Source: CAWJPW01 sp963844845
Lineage (GTDB): Bacteria; Acidobacteriota; Thermoanaerobaculia; Thermoanaerobaculales; Sulfomarinibacteraceae
Assembly: GCA_963844845.1 (NCBI GenBank)
Contig: CAWJPW010000008.1
Coordinates: 682,001-746,000 of the forward strand
Length of the DNA stretch: 64,000 nucleotides
Direction: 5' to 3'
Shown here: piece by piece, positions 37,385 through 45,623 of the stretch
How the letters are laid out: each line of letters starts with the position of its first letter
Position numbering within the stretch: position 1 is the first letter of the stretch
Translations under genes and position numbers: made by a program
The notes under the pieces: model-generated
Database searches by the model: none
What the model saw: only the letters and a program-made list of their open reading frames with translations
Told to the model about the DNA's origin: nothing

Positions 37385-37966
37385 TCACTCGGTGAGCAAA
37401 CCGCCGACGAGACGGAGGAGCAAGGCTCCGGCCGTTCTCCGCGCCGCCACCGAGTCCCCGGCCTGAGCCACCACTCCACCCGCGCTCGCGGCGGCACCCC
37501 AGAGGATCTCGGCCAGAAGCGCCACCGGTACCGGCTCGAGAGTCCCCATGTCTACAAGCTGCTCCAGCACGACGGCCAGGCGCCCATGCACCGGACCGGC
37601 GCTCCGACCGCTGGAGAGGGCCGCCGCCTCCCCGAGCACCAGCCGGGCGTAGTCGGGATCGCTGGTCGCCTCGAGGACCGCCCTCAGGCACGCGAGGAGG
37701 CGCCCGCGGGGATCCTCCTCGCCGTCCACGAGATCGTCCAGGCGCCTCACGGCGCGCGCCTCCAGCTCGGCGACGACCGCCGCGAAGAGTGCCTCCTTGT
37801 CCGTGAAGTGATGGTACACAGCGCCCTTGGTCACTCGCGCGCGCTGCGCGATGTGATCCAGTGAGCCAGCGGCGTACCCGTCGGCGGCGAACACCTCCCG
37901 GGCAGCGTCCAGCAACGCGCGCCGGGTGGCCTCGGCATACTCCTCGCGACGTCTCTGAGGCGGCAT
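37385..37966 (-). CDS. TetR-family transcriptional regulator
   Basis: 193-aa repressor. The N-terminal helix-turn-helix (residues about 12-58: LLDAAREVFAADGYAAGSLDHIA, then VTKGAVYHHFTDKEALF in pieces) is canonical; the C-terminal ligand-binding domain is divergent, as usual. ATG 37966. The best palindrome of the three (CATACCCTGGGTATG) sits 14-28 bases upstream of this start, fitting negative autoregulation. The other two sites at 33493 and 37354 suggest control of the GGDEF and DUF1232 genes. The inducer is unknown. Confidence 0.92.
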   Translation of the reverse strand: MPPQRRREEYAEATRRALLDAAREVFAADGYAAGSLDHIAQRARVTKGAVYHHFTDKEALFAAVVAELEARAVRRLDDLVDGEEDPRGRLLACLRAVLEATSDPDYARLVLGEAAALSSGRSAGPVHGRLAVVLEQLVDMGTLEPVPVALLAEILWGAAASAGGVVAQAGDSVAARRTAGALLLRLVGGLLTE

Positions 37967-37979
37967 GCCACGACAATAT

Positions 37980-37994
37980 CATACCCTGGGTATG
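37980..37994. promoter_or_regulatory. CATAC-N5-GTATG palindrome at the tetR promoter
   Basis: CATACCC-T-GGGTATG, a 15-bp perfect palindrome around one central base, 14 bases upstream of the tetR start codon. Probable autoregulatory operator. Confidence 0.75.
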
Positions 37995-38027
37995 TTACCG
38001 ACTTCTCTTTTGCTCGGCCTCGGACCC

Positions 38028-38534
38028 TCACCCTAGCCCGGGTGGCCGGTAGAGGGCCAGAGCCAGATCGTAGATCCGGTCGTAGCTGTCGCCGTCGGGA
38101 CCGGCGGTGAACTCCGCGCCGACCGCGCCGTTGCCCACCCGGCGCACCACCACTTCCCTGACGAAGTGATGGCATTCGGCGTGCTCGAGCGTGAACTCCA
38201 CCACCAGCAGGTCGCCCTCCTCGGGCGCCCGCTCCTGCTCGCCCGCCGCAAGCTCGAACAACAAGCCGGTGCGGGAAAGATCGCGGACCCGCATGCTCCG
38301 TCGCTCCCCTGTCGCTCCCGGCCGGAAGCTGCCGGCGAGGTCCACGGCCTTGCGTCCGGCGGCGCGACGCTCCACGAACACTACCAGCCGGCGGCCGCAG
38401 GGGCAGATCACCCGGACCCGCACCGGCGTCGAGGAGCGATGAACGCCGCCGAGCTCGACGTCGCTCACCTCCCCGCAGTCAGGGCAACGAACCCCAGCTC
38501 GACCGTCGGCCCCGGCTATGACCCGAACTCGCAC
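38028..38534 (-). CDS. PilZ domain protein with N-terminal zinc ribbon
   Basis: 168 aa. Residues about 14-50 contain CPDC and CPCG pairs, a likely zinc ribbon. The PilZ domain follows with the c-di-GMP-binding RxxxR (within ERRAAGRK) and DLSRTG, both intact, so ligand binding is expected. GTG 38534 follows GGGAGGT. Divergent from the HD-GYP gene whose product would degrade the same second messenger; their 5' regions lie within 125 bases. Confidence 0.85.
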   Translation of the reverse strand: MRVRVIAGADGRAGVRCPDCGEVSDVELGGVHRSSTPVRVRVICPCGRRLVVFVERRAAGRKAVDLAGSFRPGATGERRSMRVRDLSRTGLLFELAAGEQERAPEEGDLLVVEFTLEHAECHHFVREVVVRRVGNGAVGAEFTAGPDGDSYDRIYDLALALYRPPGLG

Positions 38535-38658
38535 CGGTGGGACCTCCCTCCAGACCCTACTACGCGGGAGCCGTCGCCGGGTTCAGCCCGTCCGGCGAGT
38601 ACCGAGACGCCTCCCCTTCCGCCGGGGCGCCGGATGTGACAGAATCGCAACGGACACC

Positions 38659-40323
38659 GTGTCGTCATCCCTCCCCCAGCCTGCCAGGGCCGAAGCACCG
38701 GAATTCGGCTCAAGCCGCCACCCACCGCAGCGCACCCTGCAGGCGGCCGCGGCCCTGGCGGCCACCGCCCTTCTTCTCCTCGTCGTGATCGTGGTCAGCA
38801 CCGGTCCCGCTCGCCTCGCCGTCCTCCTCGCTCCGGTGGAGCTCGCCAGCTCCGGCATCGCGGTGCTCGTCCTTGCGGCTGTTGCGTGGCGCCGCCGTCT
38901 GTCACCCCGCCTCAGCCTCGCCTGGGGCGCCATCGCCGTCGCCCATCTCTGCTACGCCGCCGGTGACTGCCTCTGGGTGCTTGGCGGCGCGACCCTCGCA
39001 GGGCATCCCCTCTCCACGCCCATGAACGTCCTCTACCTCGCCTTCTACCCGGCCTTCCTCTTCGGCATCGTCTCGCTTCCCGGCCGGCCGCTGCCAGCAG
39101 CCCGCAAGCTCAAGCTCCTCCTCGATCTGGCGATCGTCGCCTTGGCCACGGGTCTGGTGCTCTGGACGCTGGTCCTGCGTCCCCACCTCATCGTACCGGG
39201 GCAGTCTCTGGGTCGCCTGCTCGTGACCCTGGCCTATCCGGTGGGCGACCTTGCCCTGGCCTGGGCCGTCCTCACCCTTCTCTTTACCGCCGCCCAACGC
39301 CAGGGTGGACGTGCCGGAGTGTACGCCTGGCTCACCGCAGGAACCGCGGTGCTGGTGGTGGCCGATGCCCTCCAGGGGTTCGTATGGGTGGGGCACGAGA
39401 CCGCGCTGGGCGGCTGGGCCGCCCTCGCCTTCATCGCCAGCCACCTCTTCGTGACCCTGGCTGCCATCCGCGAGCCAGGCGAGCTGCGCCAGCCGTCGCT
39501 GCCCCCTGTGCGGCGCCACCACGAGCGCCCCGAGACCGCCGCCCTCTATCTCGCCTTCGCAGCGCTCGGAATCGCATGGGTCGTGGTGGTGACGCTCAGC
39601 ATCGACCGCCTCACCGTTGCCGGTGCCATCCTCGCCCTGGCCATGGTGGCGGTGGTGCTCGCGCGCGAGGCGGTTGGCGTGGCCGAGAATGCCCGCCTGT
39701 ACGCCCGTCTCGCGACCGCCAACGACCAGCTTGAGAGCCGCGTCGCCGAGCGCACGGCCGAGCTCGCCCACGCCTATGACACCACCCTCGAGGGGTGGTC
39801 GCGAGCCCTTGAGCTGCGCGACCGCGAGACCCAGGGTCACACACTGCGGGTCAGCGGCCTCACCGAGCAGGTGGCCCGCGCACTGGGTCTCCCGGCGGCC
39901 GAGCTCGTCCACGTCCGACGCGGCGCGCTGCTGCACGACATCGGCAAGATGGGCATCCCCGACAGCATCCTCCTCAAACCCGGTCCCCTGAGCGACGAGG
40001 AGTGGTCGATCATGCGCCGCCACCCGGAGTACGCCGAAGCACTGCTCGAGCCCATCACGTTCCTTCGCCCGGCAATCGCCATCCCGAGCTGTCACCACGA
40101 GCGCTGGGACGGTACCGGCTACCCCAGGGGCCTCAGCGGGACGGCCATCCCGCTCCCGGCCAGGATCTTCGCCGTGGTCGACGCGTGGGACGCCCTCACC
40201 TCGGACCGGCCCTACCGGACGGCATGGAGCCGAGACCGTGTCATCGCCCACCTCGGTGGCCAGGCCGGTCGCGCCTTCGACCCCAACGTGGTGGCGGCCT
40301 TCCTCAGCGTGCTCGGCGCCTGA
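38659..40323 (+). CDS. Membrane-bound HD-GYP domain protein
   Basis: 554 aa. Nine or ten hydrophobic helices (about residues 25-330) form a membrane sensor, followed by a short coiled coil (ANDQLESRVAERTAELAHA) and a C-terminal HD-GYP domain (about 365-550). LLHDIGKMGIPD and HHERWDGTGYPRGL are intact, so c-di-GMP phosphodiesterase activity is expected. GTG 38659 is the most likely start; the frame extends upstream to 38518 over the PilZ gene on the other strand. A hairpin (CGAGGCCG/CGGCCTCG, 40331-40356) follows the stop. Confidence 0.87.
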   Translation: MSSSLPQPARAEAPEFGSSRHPPQRTLQAAAALAATALLLLVVIVVSTGPARLAVLLAPVELASSGIAVLVLAAVAWRRRLSPRLSLAWGAIAVAHLCYAAGDCLWVLGGATLAGHPLSTPMNVLYLAFYPAFLFGIVSLPGRPLPAARKLKLLLDLAIVALATGLVLWTLVLRPHLIVPGQSLGRLLVTLAYPVGDLALAWAVLTLLFTAAQRQGGRAGVYAWLTAGTAVLVVADALQGFVWVGHETALGGWAALAFIASHLFVTLAAIREPGELRQPSLPPVRRHHERPETAALYLAFAALGIAWVVVVTLSIDRLTVAGAILALAMVAVVLAREAVGVAENARLYARLATANDQLESRVAERTAELAHAYDTTLEGWSRALELRDRETQGHTLRVSGLTEQVARALGLPAAELVHVRRGALLHDIGKMGIPDSILLKPGPLSDEEWSIMRRHPEYAEALLEPITFLRPAIAIPSCHHERWDGTGYPRGLSGTAIPLPARIFAVVDAWDALTSDRPYRTAWSRDRVIAHLGGQAGRAFDPNVVAAFLSVLGA

Positions 40324-40373
40324 CACACGACGAGGCCGACCTCACGGCCGGCCTCGCTCGATGGAATCAGGAT

Positions 40374-40458
40374 TGGTGCCGAAGGCCGGACTCGAACCGG
40401 CACGGGTCGCCCCACACGGCCCTCAACCGTGCGCGTCTACCAATTCCGCCACTTCGGC
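40374..40458 (-). tRNA. tRNA-Leu(GAG)
   Basis: Class II tRNA, acceptor GCCGAAG/CTTCGGC, D region TGGCGGAATTGGTAGACGC, loop TTGAGGG with anticodon GAG at 40422-40424, A73, encoded CCA. It is a body-and-anticodon-matched comparator for the odd Leu-like tRNA at 28409. Confidence 0.96.
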
Positions 40459-40502
40459 GCGAGCTGCATTGTACGGCCTGTCTCAACCTCTGGCAAGACT
40501 GC

Positions 40503-40898
40503 CTACTGCCCGCTCGGCGTGGGCGCGGGCGCCGGGGCGCCCTCGGCCTCCGCCGGAGCGGCGGGTGTCGCCTCAGTGCCTGCCGCGGTCTCATCGCCGG
40601 CCGCGGCCGGTGCGCTGGCCGCCGGCGTGGCGGTGGGTGCCTGCACTCCCTCCATCACCGACGAGCCGCTCTTGCCCTGGAGAATGGCCAGGGCCATCGA
40701 GAGCACCACGAAGAGCACGAAGGACACCGTCGTCAGACGATGCATGATGGTTGTTCCGCTCCTCGGGCCGAAGGCCATCTGGCTGCCGCCGCCGCCGAAG
40801 GCGCCTGCAAGATCAGCCCCCTTGCCCTGCTGAAGCAGGACCACGAGGATCAGGAAGAGGCAGACGATGATGTACAGGATGACGAGCAGAGTGATCAC
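40503..40898 (-). CDS. secG: Protein-export membrane protein SecG
   Basis: Small accessory subunit of the SecYEG translocon. 131 aa: first transmembrane helix (residues 2-24), the conserved LLQQGKGADLAGAFGGGG loop, second helix (about 50-72), then an Ala/Pro-rich C-terminal tail longer than usual. GTG 40898 overlaps the tpiA stop (GTGA), and GGTGGGAG lies upstream. Last gene of the glycolytic operon, as in many bacteria. Confidence 0.94.
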   Translation of the reverse strand: MITLLVILYIIVCLFLILVVLLQQGKGADLAGAFGGGGSQMAFGPRSGTTIMHRLTTVSFVLFVVLSMALAILQGKSGSSVMEGVQAPTATPAASAPAAAGDETAAGTEATPAAPAEAEGAPAPAPTPSGQ

Positions 40899-41665
40899 GA
40901 GGGTCTCCCACCTGCGGCGCACGCCGCCGCAGCGCGGATGATAGCGAAAAACGAGCCTGCGTCAAGGCTTGCCCCGCCGATCAGGCCGCCGTCGACGTCC
41001 TCCTGCGCCAGCAGCTCCCTGGCATTACCTGGCTTCATGCTGCCGCCGTAGACGATCCTGAGCGCGGCGGCTGCGGCCTCGCCGAAGAAGCCGGCCGCCT
41101 TTCCCCGGAGGAAGCTGTGGGCCTCCTGGGCCTGCTCGGTTGTCGCGTTACGCCCGGTGCCGATGGCCCACACAGGCTCGTAGGCTACCACCAGCCGAGT
41201 CGGGTCGAGCGCCGTAACCGCGGCGATCTGCCGCCCCAGCACCGCCTCGGTGTCGCCGGCCTCGCGCTGCGCGAGGGTCTCCCCCAGGCAGAAGATGACG
41301 GTGAGCCCAGCGCCCTGCGCGTGCCGGGCCCGGCGGGCCGCCGTCTCGTCGGTCTCGCCGAACAGGGCCCGGCGCTCGCTGTGCCCGACGATGGCCCACC
41401 GTACCCCGAGCTCGGACAGCATCGCCGCCGAGATCTCGCCGGTGAAGGCCCCGGCACTCTCCCAATGGACGTTCTGCGCACCGACCTCGACGCCGCTCTC
41501 CACCAGTAGCATGGCCGCCGCAGGCAGCGACGTGAACGGCGGGCACACGACAACATCCACGTCTTCGGGCAGCTCGCGGTCGAGAAGCTCCTCGGCGAAC
41601 GCGTTCGTGGTCGCTACCCCGTGGTGCATCTTCCAGTTGCCTGCCACCAACGGCCGACGTGCCAT
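40895..41665 (-). CDS. tpiA: Triosephosphate isomerase
   Basis: Interconverts glyceraldehyde-3-phosphate and dihydroxyacetone phosphate. 256 aa. Catalytic Lys in GNWKMH, His in IVGHSERR, Glu in AYEPVWAIGTG; C-terminal phosphate loop YGGSMKPGNA. ATG 41665 has GGAGG at 7 bases; ATG 41671, which overlaps the pgk stop, is too close to that site. Confidence 0.96.
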   Translation of the reverse strand: MARRPLVAGNWKMHHGVATTNAFAEELLDRELPEDVDVVVCPPFTSLPAAAMLLVESGVEVGAQNVHWESAGAFTGEISAAMLSELGVRWAIVGHSERRALFGETDETAARRARHAQGAGLTVIFCLGETLAQREAGDTEAVLGRQIAAVTALDPTRLVVAYEPVWAIGTGRNATTEQAQEAHSFLRGKAAGFFGEAAAAALRIVYGGSMKPGNARELLAQEDVDGGLIGGASLDAGSFFAIIRAAAACAAGGRPS

Positions 41666-41667
41666 CG

Positions 41668-42861
41668 TCATGCCTCCAATGCCGCCACGGCGGGCAGCTC
41701 CTTGCCGGCCACCACGTCGAGGGAGGCCCCGCCGCCGGTGGAAACGTGGTCGATGCGCGCAACCACTCCGGCGCGGTGCACCGCCATCACCGACTCGCCC
41801 CCCCCGACCACAGTGAACCCGGCACACGCCGCCATCGCCGCGGCAACGGCCACGGTACCGGCGGCAAACGCCTCGCGCTCGAACACACCCATGGGCCCGT
41901 TCCAGAACGCGGTGTGGGCGCCGCCGAGCTCAACGGCGTAGCGCTCACGTGTCACCGGACCGATGTCGACGATCATCGAGTCCTCGGGCACGGCATGGCT
42001 CCCCACGACAGCCACCTCCGACGGGTGCGCGAGGTCGTCGGTGACGACGACGTCTTCCGGTAGAAGCACCCGGACCCCCCGCGCCGCGGCTCGCTCCATG
42101 ACCTCGCTGGCCGTGGCCTTGAGCGTCTCCTCTACCAGCGAGCGGCCCACCGTCCAACCCTCGGCGAGAAGGAAGGTGTTGGCCATGCCACCGCCCAGAA
42201 GCAGCGTGTCGACGCGCTCCACCAGGGCTGCCAGAGGCTCGGTCTTGCCCGAGATCTTGGCACCGCCCACCACCGCCACGAAAGGATGCTCGGGCGCGTC
42301 CACCAGCCGCCGCAGCGCGCTGAGCTCCGCCGCCATGAGTCGACCCGCGGCCCGTCGCCCGCGCACAAAGAGCGTAGGCACCGCCGCCACCGAGGCATGA
42401 GCGCGGTGGGCGGTTCCGAAAGCGTCGTTGACGTAGTGGCTGAACGGTGCGGCCAACGCCTCGGCGAACGCGTCGTCGTTCGCCTTCTCGCCCGCGTGGA
42501 AACGCAGGTTCTCGAGGACCACGAGGTCGCCGGGAACCGCCCCGGCCAAGGCCGTCTCCACGTCGCTCCCGATGCAGTCGGCGACGAAGGCAACGGTCCG
42601 CCCCATGGCCAAGCTAAGAGCGTCGGCTACCGGCTGCAGTGAAGAACCCGGGTCGGGCCTCCCCTTGGGCCTGCCCAGGTGCGAGCAGGCCGCCACTACC
42701 GCACCGCGCTCGAGCAGCCAGCGCAGCGTCGGCACCGCTGCAGCGATCCGCGCGGCATCCTGGACGACGCCACCGGTCAGCGGCACGTTGAGGTCGAGCC
42801 TCGCGAGCACACGGGCGCCGCCCAGCTCCCTGAGGTCCTCGAGCTGGGGGAGAGAGCTCAT
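41668..42861 (-). CDS. pgk: Phosphoglycerate kinase
   Basis: ATP-generating glycolytic kinase. 397 aa. Substrate-binding arginines in RLDLNVPL and SHLGRPKG, hinge and nucleotide-binding GGAKISGKTEPL, and C-terminal GGGESVMAV with STGGGASLD. Starts by ATGA overlap with the gap stop. Confidence 0.97.
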   Translation of the reverse strand: MSSLPQLEDLRELGGARVLARLDLNVPLTGGVVQDAARIAAAVPTLRWLLERGAVVAACSHLGRPKGRPDPGSSLQPVADALSLAMGRTVAFVADCIGSDVETALAGAVPGDLVVLENLRFHAGEKANDDAFAEALAAPFSHYVNDAFGTAHRAHASVAAVPTLFVRGRRAAGRLMAAELSALRRLVDAPEHPFVAVVGGAKISGKTEPLAALVERVDTLLLGGGMANTFLLAEGWTVGRSLVEETLKATASEVMERAAARGVRVLLPEDVVVTDDLAHPSEVAVVGSHAVPEDSMIVDIGPVTRERYAVELGGAHTAFWNGPMGVFEREAFAAGTVAVAAAMAACAGFTVVGGGESVMAVHRAGVVARIDHVSTGGGASLDVVAGKELPAVAALEA

Positions 42862-43871
42862 CGCGCTTCCCGCCCCGCCATGTACGCCAGCAGGTCCACA
42901 CAGCGCAGGGAGTACGCGGTCTCGTTGTCGTACCAGCTGGCGACGCGGAAAAAGGTCGGCGACACCTGAGCCATGAGCCCTGCGTCCACCACCGAAGAGT
43001 GCGGATCACCGACGATGTCGCTGGACACCAGCTGCTCGTCGGTGATGCGGAGAATGCCGCTGAGAGGACCCGCCGCCGCCTCGTCGAAGGCGGTGCGCAC
43101 CTCCTCCAGGGTGGCCGGCCGCTCGGACACGAAGGTGACGTCGCAAAGCGAGCCCACCGGGACCGGCACGCGCACCGCCGCGCCGTGCAAGCGACCTTCC
43201 AGGGCCGGATAGACCAGGCCGATGGCCTTGGCCGCGCCGGTGGAGGTGGGAATGATGTTGACCGCCGCCGCCCGTGCCCGCCGGAAGTCCTTCTCGTGCT
43301 GTACGTCGAGGATCCGCTGATCGTTGGTGTAGGCATGGGTGGTGGTGAGCCAGCCGTGCGCGATGCCAACCGACTCGTGCAGCACCTTGACCATCGGCGC
43401 GAGGCAGTTGGTGGTGCAGGAGGCGTTGGAGACGACCGTGTGGGCGGCCGGGTCGAAGCTCTGGTGGTTCACCCCCATGAGCAGGGTCGCGTCCACCTTC
43501 TTTCCGGGGGCGGTGATGATCACCCGGCGGGCCCCTGCGTCGAGGTGCGCCGCCGCCTTGGAGCGCTCGGTGAAGCGGCCGGTGCCCTCGAACACGTAGT
43601 CGACCCGCAGCTCCCGCCACGGCAGGGCGCTTGGGTCACGCTCGGCGAGGACCTTCACCCTGCGACCGTCGATGACCAGGGTGTCGTCCTCCACCCGCAC
43701 CTCTCCCGGGAACGTCCCGTGCACCGAGTCGTAACGGAAGAGGTACGCGAGCATGTCGGGCGAGGTGATGTCGTTGACGGCCACGAGCTCGAACTCGCGG
43801 CGGCCCGACAGGTGCCGCGCGACGAGCCTGCCGATGCGACCGAAACCGTTGATTGCCACTCGGATAGCCAT
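42858..43871 (-). CDS. gap: Glyceraldehyde-3-phosphate dehydrogenase, type I
   Basis: NAD-dependent phosphorylating dehydrogenase. 337 aa. Rossmann motif INGFGRIGR (residues 7-15), active-site SNASCTTNCLAP with nucleophilic Cys, and WYDNETAYS at the C-terminus. ATG 43871, preceded by GGGAG. First gene of gap-pgk-tpiA-secG, driven from the candidate promoter at 43915. Confidence 0.97.
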   Translation of the reverse strand: MAIRVAINGFGRIGRLVARHLSGRREFELVAVNDITSPDMLAYLFRYDSVHGTFPGEVRVEDDTLVIDGRRVKVLAERDPSALPWRELRVDYVFEGTGRFTERSKAAAHLDAGARRVIITAPGKKVDATLLMGVNHQSFDPAAHTVVSNASCTTNCLAPMVKVLHESVGIAHGWLTTTHAYTNDQRILDVQHEKDFRRARAAAVNIIPTSTGAAKAIGLVYPALEGRLHGAAVRVPVPVGSLCDVTFVSERPATLEEVRTAFDEAAAGPLSGILRITDEQLVSSDIVGDPHSSVVDAGLMAQVSPTFFRVASWYDNETAYSLRCVDLLAYMAGREAR

Positions 43872-43914
43872 TGGGGGACTCCCTTCGCGTCGTCGTTCGC
43901 TGTGTATCCGCGCC

Positions 43915-43923
43915 AGTATAACA
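43915..43923 (-). promoter_or_regulatory. Candidate promoter of the gap operon
   Basis: On the minus strand TGTTATACT reads as an extended -10 (TGn plus TATACT), 44 bases before the gap start. No strong -35 is visible. Confidence 0.5.
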
Positions 43924-43944
43924 ACGCGCGACACGCCGCGGATC

Positions 43945-43973
43945 TTGCACCTGCCCGGGCCCTGTGCTACTTT
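43945..43973 (+). promoter_or_regulatory. Promoter of tRNA-Glu
   Basis: TTGCAC at 43945-43950, 17-bp spacer, TACTTT at 43968-43973; the tRNA starts 12 bases later. Divergent from the gap promoter. Confidence 0.6.
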
Positions 43974-43985
43974 CGCCCTTCGTGC

Positions 43986-44061
43986 GGCGCGTTCGTCTAG
44001 GGGTCTAGGACGCCGGCCTCTCACGCCGGTAACACGGGTTCGAATCCCGTACGCGCTGCCA
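43986..44061 (+). tRNA. tRNA-Glu(CUC)
   Basis: Acceptor GGCGCGT/ACGCGCT with a G-U first pair, loop CTCTCAC with anticodon CTC at 44020-44022, T-arm ACGGG/CCCGT, G73 and encoded CCA. Standard tRNA-Glu. Confidence 0.96.
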
Positions 44062-44328
44062 CTCCCCACCCGACCATCTCACCGAGCATCCGCTGCGGCC
44101 GCCGAGCCGGCCGCCATCGTAGCGCTCCTCCCGGCGGCCGAGCCCGCGTGGTGGCGCGGCGACGGCTTCCCTCCATCTTGGCGGCTCACCACGCTGACAG
44201 GGACCTCCCCGGTCTCACGACGACGCTTGCTGGTTCTTACGCGAAGCCTTCTCGTGTACCATCGGAGCACCCAATTCCGTGGTCACGTCGATCGCTCGTT
44301 CGTGGGATGAAGCAAGGAGGTTTCGCGT

Positions 44329-44772
44329 ATGACCGAGAACGACCGCCCCCAGGAGACTCCGCCCCCGACTCCGCCGCCACAGCCGACGGCGCCCCCGCCG
44401 CCCCCCCCCGCCGCTCAGCCCGGAGGCGGAGGCGGACAACCAGCCAGCAACCGCAACCTGATGATCGTGCTCAGCTACTTCGGGCTCCTCTGTCTGATCC
44501 CCCTGCTCGTCGAGAAGGACGATCGCGAGGTGCAGTGGCACGCCAGGCACGGCCTCGTGCTCATGGTCGCCGAGATCGCCCTCTTCATCGGCCTCGGCAT
44601 CGTCGGCGCCATTCTCGGCATGATCACCGGCGGGCTCGGCTGCCTCTTCTCGCTCTTCTACCCGCTCCTCGCACTGGCGATCATCGTCCTGCACGTCATG
44701 GCGATGGTGAAGGGTGTCAATGGTCAGCGTCTGCTGATCCCGGGTGTCAGCGACTTTGCCAACAAGTTCTGA
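44329..44772 (+). CDS. DUF4870-like small membrane protein
   Basis: 147 aa. A Pro/Gly-rich cytoplasmic N-terminus (residues 1-40) is followed by helices at about 45-60, 78-105 and 108-132. VEKDDREVQWHARHGL is the typical charged loop of DUF4870 proteins. AAGGAGGT lies 9 bases before ATG 44329. Function unknown; often expressed near secretion genes. A strong hairpin follows its stop. Confidence 0.85.
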   Translation: MTENDRPQETPPPTPPPQPTAPPPPPPAAQPGGGGGQPASNRNLMIVLSYFGLLCLIPLLVEKDDREVQWHARHGLVLMVAEIALFIGLGIVGAILGMITGGLGCLFSLFYPLLALAIIVLHVMAMVKGVNGQRLLIPGVSDFANKF

Positions 44773-44780
44773 AGCTGCGC

Positions 44781-44813
44781 GCCACGCCGGACCCGCTCCG
44801 GGTCCGGCGTGGC
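44781..44813 (+). terminator. Perfect 14-bp hairpin after the DUF4870 gene
   Basis: GCCACGCCGGACCC / GCTCC / GGGTCCGGCGTGGC, no mismatches, starting 8 bases after the stop codon. There is no T-tract (CCCTCTCG follows), so it may be an intrinsic-like terminator, an RNA-stabilising stem or an attenuator before yidD. Confidence 0.5.
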
Positions 44814-44824
44814 CCTCTCGCAGG

Positions 44825-45172
44825 GTGCTCGCGGGGGCTCTCACTGCCGTCTGCCTCGTTGCCGGTCTGGCCGCCACCGATCCCGGCGGCGTTGCAACCG
44901 TTGCGACGCTCAGCGCCATCCACGGGTACCGCGCCACACTGGCCCGGGCCTGGCCCCTGCTCGGGATCACCTGTCGCTTCCATCCCACGTGCAGCTACTA
45001 CGCCGAGGAGGCCATCTCGCGCTACGGGGTCGTGCGAGGCGGCTGGCTGAGCCTGCGCCGGGTGCTCCGTTGTGGCCCCTGGACACCGCCCGACACCGCC
45101 GACCCGGTAGCCGCCAAGAACTCCGCGCCCGCCGCGGCAGGGAGGGCCCGTGAAGCTCCACACCCACCTTGA
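44825..45172 (+). CDS. yidD: Membrane protein insertion efficiency factor YidD
   Basis: About 115 aa. The family core is CRFHPTCSYYAEEAI and RGGWLSLRRVLRCGPW with conserved cysteines and aromatic residues. A hydrophobic N-terminal stretch precedes it, then a low-complexity Ala-rich tail. GTG 44825 is chosen because it lies after the hairpin; an in-frame GTG at 44744 would overlap the DUF4870 gene by 29 bases and has no ribosome-binding site. The 3' end overlaps the EIIA gene by 23 bases. Confidence 0.8.
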   Translation: MLAGALTAVCLVAGLAATDPGGVATVATLSAIHGYRATLARAWPLLGITCRFHPTCSYYAEEAISRYGVVRGGWLSLRRVLRCGPWTPPDTADPVAAKNSAPAAAGRAREAPHPP

Positions 45173-45623
45173 TCCTGGCATGGTCCTCATCGCGCCGCCG
45201 GTCACGGGGCGCGACGACCTCTTCCGGGCCTTCGCCCGGCTCCTCGGCGCCCGCCATCTCGTGACGGACCCGGCGGACCTGGTGCGGCGGCTCAACGAGC
45301 GTGAGGAGATCCTCTCCACCGGCATCGGCGGCGGCGTGGCGGTTCCCCATGCCCAGCTGCCCGACCTCGACCATCTGGTGGTGGCCGCGTCCACCCACCC
45401 GAACGGCATCCCCTATCCCGCCCTGGATGAGCAGCCGGTGCGCCTCGTCTTCTGCCTGGTCGGCGGGACCCAGACCACCGCCGATCATCTTGCCGGCCTG
45501 GCCCGCCTGGCGCGGCTGGCGCGGCGCGGTGCGGCGCTCGAGCCCCTGGTGGCCGCCGCCGCCGGCGCCGACTTCGTCGCGTCACTCGCGCTCATCGAAG
45601 GGGATGGCGCGTGCAGCTCTTAA
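45150..45623 (+). CDS. PTS EIIA type-2 domain protein
   Basis: 157-aa stand-alone phosphocarrier domain of the fructose/Ntr type. The phospho-accepting His lies in GGGVAVPHAQLPDL; EILSTGIG before it is the usual family block. GTG 45150 follows GGGAGGG. No EIIB or EIIC gene is in the window, so this is likely regulatory, in the manner of PtsN, rather than sugar transport. It is the first of four overlapping or abutting genes that end in two cation antiporters. Confidence 0.87.
   Translation: MKLHTHLDPGMVLIAPPVTGRDDLFRAFARLLGARHLVTDPADLVRRLNEREEILSTGIGGGVAVPHAQLPDLDHLVVAASTHPNGIPYPALDEQPVRLVFCLVGGTQTTADHLAGLARLARLARRGAALEPLVAAAAGADFVASLALIEGDGACSS

Noticed and set aside
44148..45050. Plus-strand frame of 300 aa across DUF4870 and yidD
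   Set aside because: Overlaps two recognised genes in another frame; Arg/Pro-rich shadow.
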